The translations under genes were made by a program, and so were the position numbers. Positions 1 through 12,340 of a DNA stretch of 64,000 nt are shown in pieces (positions within the stretch are counted from its first letter, which is position 1; each line of letters begins with the position of its first letter). The stretch covers positions 10,108,501 to 10,172,500 of the forward strand of contig OZ018417.1 of NCBI GenBank assembly GCA_963969595.1, written 5' to 3'. The notes beneath the pieces were generated by a model. It was not told the DNA's origin. It did no database searches and was given only the letters and a program-made list of their open reading frames with translations. The DNA is from Neckera pumila. Taxonomy: Eukaryota > Streptophyta > Bryopsida > Hypnales > Neckeraceae.

Positions 1-178
1 TATCATGCAATAACTTTTTAATCTTGTAATCAAAAGTTATGAAAATTGTTGGGCCTTAAAGCTATTCCTTAGAAAAATGTTGTGTGAAAATTTCAAAGAA
101 AAAAAATAAAATCTCTGCTTGCAGTGAGCTGCCCAAAAAAGCTATATTCTCAAAAAAGCATGTTTAGTGCTTTAGGGG
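1..178. mobile_element. truncated copy of the TTAA/CCCCTAAAG foldback family (right arm only)
   Basis: This stretch matches the right arm of the foldback element at 7,166-7,906 almost base for base over its length (same order: Lys-codon-rich A tract, GTGAGCTGCCC, then GTGCTTTAGGGG). It ends in GGGG followed by TTAA at 179-182. The left part lies outside the window, so its full size is unknown. Non-coding. Seen directly; the piggyBac-like assignment is inferred from the TTAA flank. Confidence 0.65.
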
Positions 179-182
179 TTAA

Positions 183-1226
183 TCAAATCCTTCAATTCCC
201 ACAAATTCCTGGTTTCTAACCTATTTACAGATGGATTTTAGGATGGTTTTAGGGCTAAAATTCTATTGTAGACCAAATGCTATATAGGTATATAACATAC
301 CTATTTTGGTTTTATACTTTTGGGGGGACTTTTTGCATATAATTCTAACTCAAATTACAAAAAATGAAAAAAACAAAAATACTACAAGTCTCTAGTGACA
401 AATTGGGAGCTCACAAAAATCAAGCTTCATTTTTAGAGCCTTTTTGCAAGAAAAGAAGACATGCAATTAGTGTTGAAAAGAGCCAAGTTGAATCATGATG
501 ACAGGATGATCTTTGAAGATGCTTTAGCAAAGGTGGAGAAGGTCAAGATTGCATTAGTGCAATTTAAAAGTTCCATTGATAGGTGGACTATATGCATAGA
601 TTTGATGGATTTAGGACTGTCAAATCTATGTGAGGATGGTACTTTCTCCGGGGAAGAGCTTCAAGTTATTGATTTACAACAATAGTTGTAAGTAGAAGAA
701 AGAAATGTCAGCAAAATCTAATTGAAGCTATAAGAAATTGAGCTAGAATAAGAGAGGTGTACAAAGAGCACGGCCATTTGTGAAAAAGCACTATGTTGTT
801 TAGCCAAAAGTCTATTCCATATGAAGTCATTTTTTATTTCAGTTGGATAGTAATTGGCAAGATTCAAGATTGGTCTTTTAGATTTCTTTAGTCCCACACC
901 AATTCAAAGACCAAAGAACTTTGAGAAAAAGTACATTAGTTTACGTTGAGAATAGCCTATTGTATGGCGTACTTGCCCAAAATTTCTATTTAGCCAAAAA
1001 AATGCATGTTGTTCCTTTAGAGGTTAACATATATTTAAATGAAAATTATACAATTACGGAGTACAATGATAATTTAATGTTGTTTTGGAACTATTACAAT
1101 AACCCTTTAGTATGTTTCTATCAATTAATTGTGATCATACTTAATACAATTGAAATTATTGAATCAACACTAAATTAGTAGGGACTTTTTGTGATACAGT
1201 GATTATAGTTTAATGGGGTTGGAAGG
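183..1226. other. AT-rich intergenic DNA, no supported gene
   Basis: Only short open frames occur. The longest (461-685, plus, 74 codons) has no recognisable domain and no surrounding gene structure, so I do not call it. I see no RNA gene or clear element boundary here. Confidence 0.5.
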
Positions 1227-1246
1227 ATTTAGGGTTTAGGGTTTAG
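1227..1246. repeat. interstitial plant-type telomeric repeat (three TTTAGGG units)
   Basis: Nearly three perfect head-to-tail TTTAGGG units sit in AT-rich DNA. TTTAGGG is the Arabidopsis-type telomere repeat of most plants and streptophyte algae. The tract is too short to be a telomere and is best read as an interstitial trace (repair scar or promoter telo-box-like motif). Confidence 0.7.
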
Positions 1247-1530
1247 AAAATATTTGTTGATTTTGTCCAAAATCAACTTGTCAAAATTGATTACAATCTA
1301 TTGATCTAGGGTGCAAAATTTCTTTTCATTCTATTTTGGCATTGATATGATGACACTTTCACTTTCAATGTACCACTGTGTTGTTAGTTATTAAGTCACT
1401 TTACATTTATGACTACATTAGAATACAACCAGTGCAATTGGAAAGCCCACTAGATTCCAATTAGGTAGGTGACCACAATGAATATATCTTCTACCTTATA
1501 TACGTTTCCAAAAGATTGATGAGAGAACGA

Positions 1531-1574
1531 ACCTCTCTTAGTGCATAATGCCCGGACTATGCACTAAGAGAGGT
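1531..1574. repeat. 17-bp perfect hairpin
   Basis: A 17-bp arm at 1531-1547 is the exact reverse complement of 1558-1574, with a 10-nt GC-rich loop between. No T-run follows that would suggest a terminator. It could be a MITE remnant or an RNA hairpin; no function can be assigned. Confidence 0.6.
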
Positions 1575-3296
1575 TTATGCATTTGTAGACTGGTGCAAAA
1601 ATGGCCAATAACTAACATGGCATCTAACTACACTATTTTCCAAAAAAAATCCTTGAAATTGAGCCCACCTTGCTAAGTACTAACTCCCATAGTGCATGTG
1701 ATGCACTAATAAAGTATGCATTGTTAGTAATGGTATGTTCACAATTGGCTTTAGGGAAAAGTAGGTATTAAAGATAAAAATGTATTAGACTTGGCCAAAT
1801 GCTAAACCTAAGGCGTCCTCGGATTTCAAACCCTACACAGTGAAATAACATTTAATTTCAGCGTTCTATAGTTCCGGCCTATTCACACTTGTTGTTATTA
1901 TTGGTGTGACAATAGATGGGAGTGGTTAGTTGATACCGGTTAGTCACACCTGATGAGAGGTCTTAGGGTTTTAGGACTTACGGTGGGCCTTGTGTATTGG
2001 CATCAATGTTGTCAAATGTGAATTGGAATGCTAATGTGCATTGTTGATACTAATTTACAAATGACGCACGATTTGGAATATATGTAAATAAATTTAGATT
2101 GAAATCTTTTGTGTGTTCTATTAATTTTTACAGGATAAATTTAATACTTAGCAAATCTCTAGCATCTACAATCTATTTTTGTTGAGGTAGTGTCTAGCAA
2201 ATTTATAACCTTTAGTATTTTAGTTTTAGAGAATATAAAAATAATAAATTGGCAAATCTATAACCTATTCTATTCTTGTAAAGACACTAATATTGAGCCT
2301 TTACTAATTAGGTAAATTTATGTAGCTTAAACTAGAGCTAACAGTACACTTGACCTCTCAAATGACATTGTTTCTGAGGAGAAATGGGCTTCTAAATGAA
2401 GTTGTATGTATTTACAACTTTACATGTAGAACTTGTTAAATGAGATGTATATACAACACGTCAAATTCTCAAGATACATTGGGAATGTCCAATTACAAAA
2501 TGTGTCTATAGAAAGGGTTGAAATCATTGATTACTACTAAAATTAGAATTTTCCAGGTAAAAAATATATATAGATTCTTAGAAATTCAATCAACTAGAGT
2601 ACGTGTGTCATTAGAGCTTGTGTAGGAACATTGCTTACTACTAAAGTGAAAATTTACTATTTGACTAAGAAATAACTCTAAGTTCTTGGAAATTTAAACG
2701 ATTGTATCTTTGTTTGTGTAGTAAGGAATCATTTTGCTTGTGATGTATATTATAGGGCTGCTACTTGTTTCAAAATGTTTCCAATTTCAAATATTTCTAT
2801 AAGGTTTCAAAATTGTCTACACAATGTACCAAGTTTGTTGTTAGTCAAGGCTAGGCTCTAATGCTGGCTCTCTACTAAAGGTGGGTATTTTTAACTAAGT
2901 GACTTAGAGCATCCTCAACCCAACTTGTAATATGTATCCATTAAAGTACACTTTCATCAATTCTTCAGTTTCAAGGGACCCAATTACAATCTCTTATTAT
3001 ATGTACCCAAAAAATAATTGATGCACCAATCATAAGTTAGCTTATTTAGAATGTTTGACAAGATCCCATCTCAAATGTAATCATGTATAAGAATCCACCT
3101 AAATTTAACTTTAGAGGATGCTTTGATGGATTAGATACATTGAAGGAATTTGAAGAGTTGAATTGTCCAACCGACAGAAGGAACTACTTTTCATCTATTT
3201 TTCTGAGTGTCAAATGGCTTATTGGTCTATGCTAATTAAGGACGCCCTTACTAGAAGAAGTGCTCATAAACAAACTCTTAAAGTGGAGATGCCTAT
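1575..3296. other. gene-free AT-rich stretch
   Basis: No open frame with protein-like character, no recognisable repeat boundary and no RNA gene seen on either strand. Confidence 0.45.
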
Positions 3297-3402
3297 CACC
3301 AAGCTCCATCTCAATTCCGCCCTCATGTACTGGCAGACTACATTTTGTGTTTCAGAGTGTACATAGGTGGTACATGAGGGCAGAATTGAGACCCGGTTGG
3401 TG
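3297..3402. repeat. imperfect inverted repeat (about 33-bp arms)
   Basis: The arm at 3297-3330 (containing CCGCCCTCATGTAC) pairs with 3370-3402 (GTACATGAGGGC and onward) with a few mismatches and a loop of about 40 nt. It overlaps a spurious short frame. Likely the core of a small foldback element. Confidence 0.55.
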
Positions 3403-3557
3403 AAAGATATGTGCACCTTATATCTTCTCCATCACCTGCAATCATATATGATGCTCATTACGAGCTTAGCATTGGCGACAAAATATTGAAGAACCAAAGC
3501 CTTGTGATAGGCCTTAAGTCCCTGACACATTGAATTATTTTGTCGACTATGTAGATT

Positions 3558-3765
3558 CACTAGAAGAAAACTGCGTTGGATCCCACAAAACCATGTGGGA
3601 TTGGTTTTGTTGAGTTCCTAGTTTTCAATGCAAAATTCTGCGTTGGAAAATGCATTCCAACACATTCCAATGCATTTCAATGCAGAATTTTGCATTGGAA
3701 ACTAGGAACTCAACAAAACCAATTCCACATGGTTTTGTGGGATCCAATGCAGTTTTTTTCTAGTG
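3558..3765. mobile_element. 208-bp CACTA-type MITE with 3-bp TSD
   Basis: The element starts CACTAGAAGAAAACTGC and ends with the inverted GCAGTTTTTTTCTAGTG. The two halves are inverted copies along most of their length, so it folds into a long hairpin. It is flanked by ATT on both sides (3555-3557 and 3766-3768), the 3-bp duplication typical of CACTA/En-Spm transposons. It has no coding capacity, so it is a non-autonomous foldback MITE. Confidence 0.85.
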
Positions 3766-3768
3766 ATT

Positions 3769-4730
3769 ATGAGGAAACTCAAGAAAATAGAAGAGTGCAA
3801 TTCATTGTGTTGTTATTGATTGCTTGTAAGGGAGGCAACCAATTTATAACCACTTAAGCATTTCCACATATCTAGAAGGCGAGTTCCTAGACTGGGTAAA
3901 TTTTTAATGTGTAGAAATAGATTGCAGAAGGTTAACATAATTTTCTGGATTTTTTTTTTTATCAAAACATAATTACCATAAATTTTTTAGCGGAAGATTT
4001 TGTTCCTCCTATTCTAGTCATATAGACTCTTTCTATTTCCAACAAAGGGCTGGTTGCAAAATCCACCAAGGGTTTGGTTGAAATATTGAAAGTCTTATAG
4101 CCAATTCTAAACACCACAATGACTCCAGGAACTGCACCACAATTAATCATTGTTTATCTCCTCCTGCATAGAAAAAAAAATTGTCTGCATTGCCAGAATG
4201 GGGTGGCCACCAAAAATGGGTTGCCTCCCATAATTAATTGCAAAGTCATGAAAGGAAAATGGGAAGGCTCTTTGTTATGTTGATTTCTTTTGGAGAGAAT
4301 ATATATACTTAAGTTCAAGTCAACGTTGGTCTGTCAATTTCGATGTTTGAATTTGGTATATAAGTTAATTCAATTAGTGTCAAACACAGTAATTGTTTTA
4401 TATTACTTTAGCTTAAATAATAAAAAAATTGAGAATAAATTTTTTCCTAGTAGAAAAGTGCAATATAAAACAATTTGTGAATTAATAAGTCTAGTTGAGA
4501 TGGTGTTGCAGCTGTGGTTCAATTTAAATGTTCCAACTATATTACAACTCCATTTAAATTGAACATTTTAAGGAAGTTTCACAAAAAGAATTTGAATTAA
4601 TGAAAATTAAATACTTCAACAAATAAATGAATGCTAAATTTGAGGTAAATGTCACAGGTTTGCATTCCTATTGGTGCTTGACAATCCTTCAAGATAAAAT
4701 AAAACCCAAGGAAATATCTAAATCACAAGT
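3769..4730. other. gene-free AT-rich stretch
   Basis: Short open frames on both strands show no domain, splice context or codon pattern that supports a gene. No repeat boundary recognised. Confidence 0.4.
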
Positions 4731-4880
4731 CATATTTTACAACACATTTCATACTTAAGTATGTATTTTACAACACATGTTATACTTAAGTATGTATTTT
4801 ACAACATAGTCATACTTAAGTATGTATTTTACAACACATGCCATCCTTGTCATATTTAAGTATGTATTTTTACAACACAT
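4731..4880. repeat. short tandem repeat, about 32-bp unit
   Basis: About five copies of a unit containing the palindrome ATACTTAAGTAT followed by GTATTTTACAACACAT. The last unit is longer through an inserted CCTTGTC-like segment. Non-coding minisatellite. Confidence 0.8.
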
Positions 4881-5562
4881 CTACAAATCAATGTGCTTAG
4901 GAGATTGAAAGTGTTTGTAGAACTCTTCCATGACAAGGATGGAAAGGGTAGTACTACTGGGCGCATAGAGTGAAGACATACCTGTAAAGTCCTCTTGATG
5001 CGATGAAGATGTCCGTTGTCTTGTTGTTGCAGATGAAGAGGATCATTTCCGACAACATCATTTGTTTCTGAGGTTGGACCTCAAGTTACAGTACCTTACA
5101 CAAAGCCTTTACTTACTCCTCTATCTATTGTATCACAAGTACCTTACAATAAGACTCTATACTGGCTTTACTTTAATCTCCCTCGAGCTTTGTACAATGG
5201 GCCTTGCCCCTTGGATAGTGTATAAACTTCATGCAAAGTTTATCCTCACAATTTATAATTTCTGCATTGTTTGTATTGGTTCATAGCTTTGATTGATATT
5301 GCAAGGTATTACAGGATTAATTTAGTTGCGGATACATCTGCAATGTCAATGCATTATATCTTATGATTGGGAAACATGTTGTCGTATGGTATTAATTTAT
5401 TTTTCAAATGCAAAATGAAAGAAATTTATGGTGAAAAAGCGAAATCTTGTCATACTACAATCATAAGCTTGGAGAAAGGACAAACTTGGCCTTTGCATTG
5501 TATTACTATGACTTCATCTACTATCATACGACAACAAAGGGAATCTTGACAGGGTCATTTAA

Positions 5563-5775
5563 CCCCTAAAGTTTCTTAACTATGTTTTCACAAAAAGCAC
5601 TCCGAAACTGTCATTTCTATTGCGAAGAGATTAAATGATTAAGAAAATATTTTTTTGAATCCAACCATAGGATCTTTTCTAAGACTACTATTGGAGTGTG
5701 TGGTAATATTCTCAGAAACAATGAATAATCAAATTGCAAGATGCTAGCATTTGAAGTAAAGAAAAGAGAACTTTT
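5563..5775 (+). mobile_element. left end of a CCCCTAAAG/TTAA element, truncated
   Basis: It begins CCCCTAAAG directly after TTAA (5559-5562). The following roughly 200 bases match the left part of the complete element at 12,341-13,260, including the shared string AACCATAGGATCTT and the GTGTGTGG and ATTGCAAGAT segments in the same order and spacing. The right end is missing. Non-coding. Confidence 0.65.
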
Positions 5776-6653
5776 ATACTCTTCCAAATAAGGTCTATAG
5801 ACTTTGCATCCTCTTGGCTTGCAATATTTGTACCATCAAGACTTGTAGTTTTTAATACTACATTAGAATGTTGAATTGAATAAGACAAAACAAAACAAAA
5901 AGTATTTTCATTCTTTTCAATATTATTATATAGAGAGAAGTGCACGATGAAGAAAAAACTAAATTGCTAATAACACTAATATGGAAATTAAAAACGTCCA
6001 TCCCAATGATGACAATATTATAGGAAGCAATCTAAATCATGTTCACTTTATTTTTTGAAAGTTGAAAAAACTAAATTCAAAAAATATACATCATGTCTTA
6101 TTTCTTTGTGAGATGCCATAATTGTTGAAGGATAGATTAGATGTGGATTAGAGATGGAGTAATTAGAATGACTAGCCTTTGAATGACAAATGGGAAATGA
6201 AATTAACTTGGATTATTGCTCATTGCCAAACTTTAAGGTCTTAAAGAAGGTAAAATCTATTGAGGCATTATTGACCATAGTCAAGAAATGGTTAGTAGTC
6301 AAACAATCAAATAGTTAATGGTCAAAGTAAACAGGATCCTAAAGTGATAATGTGGGAACATGTATTTTAAGATGAAATTACTACTAAATCTAAATAAAAT
6401 CCCATTGAGGGAAGGAATGTTTCACTCTATGATATGCTATTGAGTCCTTGTGTATTCAAGTAAAGTATGCAAATCTTGGTTCTATGTGTGTAACTTTTAA
6501 TAGGTCATGGGCTTATTCATTTGAATGTGTTCCATAAAATTAGATTTCAAAGGAGTTGTTAAGGAGATCAAAAGCTTAGAGACGGGATTTGCAAGTTTGT
6601 AGTGTGTTGTATGCTTATTGAGGATTTGGAACATCTTTTTGAGGAGGTGCATG

Positions 6654-6886
6654 CCACTATAAGAGAATGGAGTGTTAGAAGTGAGTTTTTAAGCATAGTC
6701 CTAGACATAAGGTTTTAAGTAATGACCTTTAGGGCAATTTTTCGCAAATTTTACTTGAAATACATATGTATACATATATTTCTAGTAAAATTTTGCAGAA
6801 AATTGCCTTAAAGGTCAGTACTTAAAACCTTATGTCTAGGACTATGCTTAGAAACTCACTTCTAACACCCCAATCTCTTGTAGTGG
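6654..6886. mobile_element. CACTA-like MITE, CCACTATAAGAGA family
   Basis: Ends are CCACTATAAGAGA and TCTCTTGTAGTGG. The arms carry inverted copies of an internal segment (ATAGTCCTAGACATAAGG and its complement), so the whole element can fold on itself. A relative with the same arms lies at 57,637-57,840. No clean target duplication is visible at this copy. Non-coding. Confidence 0.7.
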
Positions 6887-7165
6887 CATAATTGCACTTG
6901 GCCACTTGGGATATTCACTTGGAGATTGTAAAAGCTTTATACATCCATGTTGGTGGGCATTGAGGCAATTTGCAAGTTGGTGGTGATACCCTCTTGTTTG
7001 TAATTTTTCAAAGATTCTTGTATTGGTCTTGTAGCATTTATAGAGTATAGACTAACTTCCAAATTAACTTTCAAATTCATCTTACGGCCCTTCAAAAATG
7101 AAGTCAACAACAAATAAACATCCAAAATCTTCCAAAATGTCTACTATTTTAATTTTACAGTTTAA

Positions 7166-7906
7166 CCCCTGAAGGACCAAACACCGTTTTTTGGCAACAT
7201 AGCGATTTTGGGTAGCTCACTACGAAAGGAGTTTTTTATTTATTTCTTTGAAAATTTCACAAAACATGTGCCTGAGAAGTAGCTTTAAGGTCCAACAACT
7301 TTTATAACTTTTGACTACACGGTTAAAAAATTATTGCGTGATATGTAGTTTTTCAAGTTTGGCGGGCAGCCCAGGCAGCTCAAAAAACTCCTTCAAAAAT
7401 CACTTTTTTGAAAAATGAAAAAGTTGGAAGTGGTTCTAAAGAACATTTAAGAGTTGGAAAGTTAGAATCACTCCATTTTATTTAATGAGGTGAGAGTTAT
7501 GAGGGATTCCAGTTTGTGGGTAGGTATGGAGTCTCTGGATTCTAAACCTACTCACAAACTCAAATTCCTAATAACTCTCACCTCATTAAACAAAATGGAA
7601 TGATTCAAACTTTTCCACTCTTAAATGTTTCTTTAGAACCACTTCCAACTTTTTCATTTTTCAAAAAAGTGATTTTTGAAGGAGTTGTTTTAGCTACCCA
7701 GGCTGCCCGCCGAATAACAAAAACCACATGTCATGCAATAATTTTTTAACCGTGTAGTCAAAAGTTATGAAAACTATTGGACCTTAAAGCTACTCCTCGG
7801 GCACATGTTTTGTGAAATTTTCAAAGAAAAAAAATAAAAACTCCGTTTATAGTGAGCTGCCCAAAATCGCTATGTTGCCAAAAAACTGTGTTTGGTCCTT
7901 TAGGGG
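7166..7906. mobile_element. 741-bp foldback transposon with TTAA flanks
   Basis: The element is bounded exactly by TTAA at 7162-7165 and 7907-7910. It begins CCCCTGAAGGACC and ends GGTCCTTTAGGGG. Nearly the entire left half (about 360 bp) is repeated as its reverse complement in the right half. The mismatches are few and the short centre lies near 7,525-7,545. It has no coding capacity. TTAA duplication with CCCC-type termini is the hallmark of piggyBac-superfamily targeting, so I infer a piggyBac-like non-autonomous foldback. A PIF/Harbinger-type origin with different boundaries is the main alternative. Confidence 0.75.
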
Positions 7907-8886
7907 TTAAAAAAAGTCTTTCAAAAAATTCAACAAAAAATAAACTACTATAAACAGTACTTTGGTAAAAAGATTTGATATGACTTCAAATTTTAGTTGA
8001 TACCAAAATATGGTACCTTGAGCATCTAGAGGCTAATATAGTAGGACTTTGATAAATTAATATCACACGCATCAACTCAAAAATTACAATACTACTTGAC
8101 TATATGTAGATATGGACCCAACACATTCTATTTATATGAGCTGATTTGTCAGTGAGTTTGTCGAATGCCCCAAGGTGCCTTGTTGCACCCTTGCTACATC
8201 GCACTATTCAACAAGTTTAGAGAATGGCCTTCAATTGTAACTCCCCTTAATATTTCAACCTTCACTAATTCAAAATAGAAAGAGTTGGGTTGGACTTTGA
8301 TAAATTAGCTTTCCCCACACTAGGAAAAACTAGCTTATGATAATGAGAATGATTGGTTCATCCTATTGGCATTGTTGAAATTTTTAAAATTCTTTTCCAC
8401 AAAAAAACAAATGTGAGAAATAGAGAGAGCAATTGAAATTTTGTTTTCTTGACAAAGTATGAATTTGTTATGAATTTTTGAAGTGCATTGCCCAATTGGC
8501 CCAAAAGAACCTCTAAACTACCCCAAAACCAACAAAAAGTGTATGCATAACTCACCTAAAGCAATCACAATATTTTCTATCATGGTCACAATATGAAAGC
8601 CTAAAAAAGTTATGTCCTATGATGAATTTACCATTGACCTTGACAACAGTTGGTGGCAAGGCACTTACTATCGCATGAAATGTAGTAGTACCATGGCTAC
8701 CCCATGCTCTACACCAACCACCCGTTGAAATCGGATCTGCTTCCACTGAGGCCATAGTCAACATTGACCAAATGTTGGAGTGACAGGAAGAACAAAAAAG
8801 CTTGTACCATGAAGGGGTGCTAGTGTGAAGCCTTTGTGCTAGACAAGCACTAAAAGGGCTGGAGTATTGTTCCCGAGGCCATCGGC

Positions 8887-9602
8887 AAGGGGGTGATTGC
8901 ACAAAACACCTATACTATTTTCTGTCACACGTAGCATTTTGATTTGTTTTTTGGCCATAACTTTTGCGTCCTGGCTTCAAATGATTCCAAATTCATAGGC
9001 AAGGTATTCATGACTGTTATACGCCTTGTCTAATTTTTTCAATATTTTTGAAAATGCTTTACTATCTAAAATTTAAAAAATGGCCCCCAATTCTATGTCA
9101 CGCTTTCCAATTTTGAGTTTTTTTGAACAAAGTAGTACCAAAAGAAAAATAGCTCCAAATTTGGAGCTGAAATTTGGAGTGGATGGTCTTGTAGTAAATT
9201 GTTCAAAAATTTCCAAAAATACTTAATTATATGTTATATAGAAGTCCACAATGTGTACCTCTTTCTACTTGCATTTTGAAACATGTAAAAAATAATTTTT
9301 CTTTTTTTTTTGGTGAATGACCATTTCCATAAAGTTGTTACTCATGGCCATTTTTTCTTTTCTGGATTTTTTGGATTTTCTATTTTCTACTAATAAAAAT
9401 ATCAAAGTATATATTTTCTTGAGATTTGGCACTTTTCTAGTTCTCCTACTTAGAAAATTTCCAATAATTTTCCACTGTATACATTGGCCATATTTTTTTA
9501 AAAGTTAAAACTTGTTTTTTAATTTCAAAATACTCAAGAAAAAAAGGCATGAATATTGTAAAATGTAACAAAAACAACAAGTGTTTTGTGCAATCACCCT
9601 TA
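8887..9602. mobile_element. about 715-bp TIR element (MITE-like)
   Basis: A 19-bp inverted terminal repeat GGGTGATTGCACAAAACAC is seen at 8891-8909 and, inverted, at 9581-9599. The interior is AT-rich and non-coding. No target duplication is clear, so the superfamily is unassigned. Confidence 0.65.
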
Positions 9603-9686
9603 GTAGCAGTGCTCTAAACTCAAGCTAATGTAACCCTAATCTCATTCATTAAGAAAGTCTCTTGTATGTTTGATGCTAAACTTTAA

Positions 9687-10332
9687 CCCTTAAATGCCCG
9701 AGGCACCAAATTTTGGTATTAACAATATTTTGAAGTTCAATAAAACCTAATCAAGTTGCTATATTTAATAGTTTATATTTTAAAATTTTCTTTTTGAAAT
9801 CTAATTTTAGCATCAAAATATAATTGTGAAAATTATTGATTATGATTTTCTATTCAAGATTTTGTGCAAAGGTGTCTAATGCAATACTGACTTTCTGCAG
9901 TGTTGACGGCTCTTAGAAATGAGCCTCAAATACACTAGATCTTGGAGAAAAAATCACATTAGAAATTCATTTTGAAAAATTGTAGAGTAGATTTTAAGAA
10001 GTCATGAATTGATTGGGATTATGCATGTCAGGCCCTTTAACTTTATATTTTTTTGATGACCAACTTTTTAGATTTGACATGTAAAAAAAGGATAAAAAGA
10101 CTTCAAATCACTTTTGCAATTTTAACACTTTCATGATCAAACATTATAATCTTTCAATCCATAAGTGATATTGTTGTGTTTTCTTTTCCTATGTAATCTC
10201 TAACATGTCTAGTTTGAATTTGTACGATCTCAGTTAAAACAAAAATTGATGCAACTTATCAAAATGTTGGATTTTTGTTCAATGTTAGAGCAAATTCCTA
10301 GAAGCTCAAAAAAAACCTTGGACAGTTAGGGG
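9687..10332. mobile_element. 646-bp TTAA-flanked MITE (piggyBac-like, subfamily C)
   Basis: It starts CCCTTAAATGCCCGAGG after TTAA (9683-9686) and ends CCTTGGACAGTTAGGGG before TTAA (10,333-10,336). The termini pair at 13 of 17 positions. A diverged relative lies at 56,418-56,845, matching in particular near the right side (GATCT..GTTTGAATTTGTACG and AATTTCCTAGAAG-like segments). Non-coding. Confidence 0.7.
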
Positions 10333-10587
10333 TTAAATGGGTCATTCCCTAAGTGTATGTGACGGGGTCTTTTGCTTATCACAGGCTGATTTACGTGACA
10401 AATTAGAATCATGTACTTTGATGTAAGGGCCTCCTTACGTTAAGAGCCTCGATGGTAGATTCGTCCCATTTCAAAGCACCCTGATGAAGCAGAATGCACC
10501 GCATGAGGAGTGAGGATGATTCTGTTGCAGAATTGGCAAGCGCAACCATATTTATTGTTTCCATCAAGTTCCCTCACCTCTTAATGC

Positions 10588-11148
10588 TAGGGAACGCACC
10601 GTTGTCGTGATATGGGCCGTCTATTACTTAAAAGTAGACATCTATAGAATTTTAAGTTAATTATAGGTTAATTTACTAAGAGGTTTATTGGGAGTTATTT
10701 CCAAGTTAGCTTTCACTTTATTCTTATTTTATTTAGTTGATAAAAAACTGTATGTATGAAAAGTAGGACAACTATAATTTAGGGGGGAGATTATGATATG
10801 AAGATTATGATATAGGATTTATTATATTATTGATAAGAAGGAGGATATTTATTAAGGTTTTATATGAATAAAATGATGATGTGTCAGAAATAGGGTTTAT
10901 GAGGGTTGAGGGTGATGTCAGTACACTAAAGCAATAGCGATACTCTCTTTAATTATGTAAAGATTGTTGTGTGAATATTTGTTAAATCTTTTACAAACAC
11001 TACCACAGCCAAGAGCCCCGTGCTTTTCTGGACCGACTGCAAACCTCACGACACCGTGTAAGGTGCATTGTGCACAGGAGCTCGCCTTGCCGGGCTCACC
11101 CATTGGCTTGCTCCTGCGCAGAATGTGCCTTGCACGGTGCGTTCTCTA
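10588..11148. mobile_element. 561-bp element with GAACGCACCGT terminal inverted repeats
   Basis: TAGGGAACGCACCGT at the left end is matched by its near-complement (ending GGTGCGTTCTCTA) at 11,133-11,148. No 8-bp duplication is evident. The TAGGG start would suit hAT but this is only a suggestion. The interior is AT-rich on the left and GC-rich on the right, with no convincing gene. Confidence 0.5.
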
Positions 11149-12336
11149 ATACATTTGAGCCCGGTGGGCAGAAAAAGCAACTAGAAGACAAACACAATAC
11201 CACCGATGATCGATAAACGTGGAAAGAGGAGGAGAGTTCTACTGATTTCCTTGTATCTCACACTGTAGAAGGAACATAAAAATGCCTTCTACATTTCTAC
11301 ATTCTTTTGGCATTGTTGACCACACCCACCCACTGATACATTTAAGGAGGCCCTAAGTCCATGGGAATTCTGGGAAAGAGCGGTGTGTGTATTTCGGCCA
11401 CATTGTGTGAAAAGAATCAACTTTCTGGCTGTGGCAAAGTCCCTCCAAATGCAAGTCCAGTGCAACGGCAGCATCCTCCCAGCAAAACAGCAAACCCTCT
11501 CCTCCACGGCTTCTTCTCGCCTTTTCCCCTTTCCGGGGGGGGGCGGGTACCCATGACCGTGTACCAATATACGAACAGGGTGCTTGGCTAAGACCGTGGC
11601 TGAAGGAATAGCTTAGGAAGAGCTGCGGATCTGCCTACTGCTCAGATTCCTTCCCGGTTCCCAGCCTGGTTTGGGGGGCGGCGAAGCTTTTCTGCCGGGT
11701 GCCAGCCAACTACAGATAGAGTTGCAGTAATCAGCTGCCGTGGACGTGCTGGGAAGTAGCCACACGGATTTCTCAAAGTCACACTATTTGGTATCAGTGA
11801 CGTCACGCTAGTGAGGGGGTTCAAAGTGTCGGACTTTTGAGGGAGTGTCGTAGAAAAAACGAGGATATGAGTGCACCAAAGGTAAGGTAGAAAAGCCTAT
11901 CACGACACTAATTTGCAATCTGATTTTCTTGGGGTCAACTCCAAGAGGCGCAGATGTTTTTTTAGAGGGGTGCACTTGTTTCACGAATCAAATCCAAAAG
12001 GAATTACAATTTTCTGATCAAAATTATAATTTCTGTGAATTTTTGAAGTAATGAACCTCAAATTACAAAATCGTACATACAGAGTGGAAACATTAATGCC
12101 CTATCAACAACCAATAATCGCCTTTTTATGTATCTATTAGCACTTAAGAATCCATAAATCAAGGGCTGACAAATTATCCTATGTTGACATTAAAGTCAAA
12201 ATTTTGTCAGAATCTTAAATAATTTAGGATACTTTATGGATAGATTGGATGGAGTAGTGAACGCAATGGAGCCGAAAAATAGGCCATGGAGTTAGAAAGC
12301 AGACAGTGATGGGCTGGTCTACCTTAGTGACTGTTC
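11149..12336. other. GC-richer intergenic DNA, no supported gene
   Basis: Base composition rises here (around 11,350-11,850) and overlapping short frames appear on both strands (for example 11,289-11,567 minus and 11,361-11,591 plus), but none shows a domain or splice structure. A TGACGTCA palindrome occurs at about 11,797. It could be the decayed edge of a gene or element; I assign nothing. Confidence 0.4.
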
Positions 12337-12340
12337 TTAA

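Noticed and set aside
8552..8902. 116-codon minus-strand frame
   Set aside because: No recognisable family and part of its 5' end overlaps a TIR element; insufficient support.
10603..10992. Possible solo LTR starting TGTCGTGATATGGGCC
   Set aside because: No matching 5-bp duplication at the proposed end; the inverted GAACGCACCGT termini at 10,588 and 11,148 explain the segment better.
11289..11591. Overlapping sense/antisense frames in a GC-rich stretch
   Set aside because: No domain, no splice context, and both strands are open over the same DNA.
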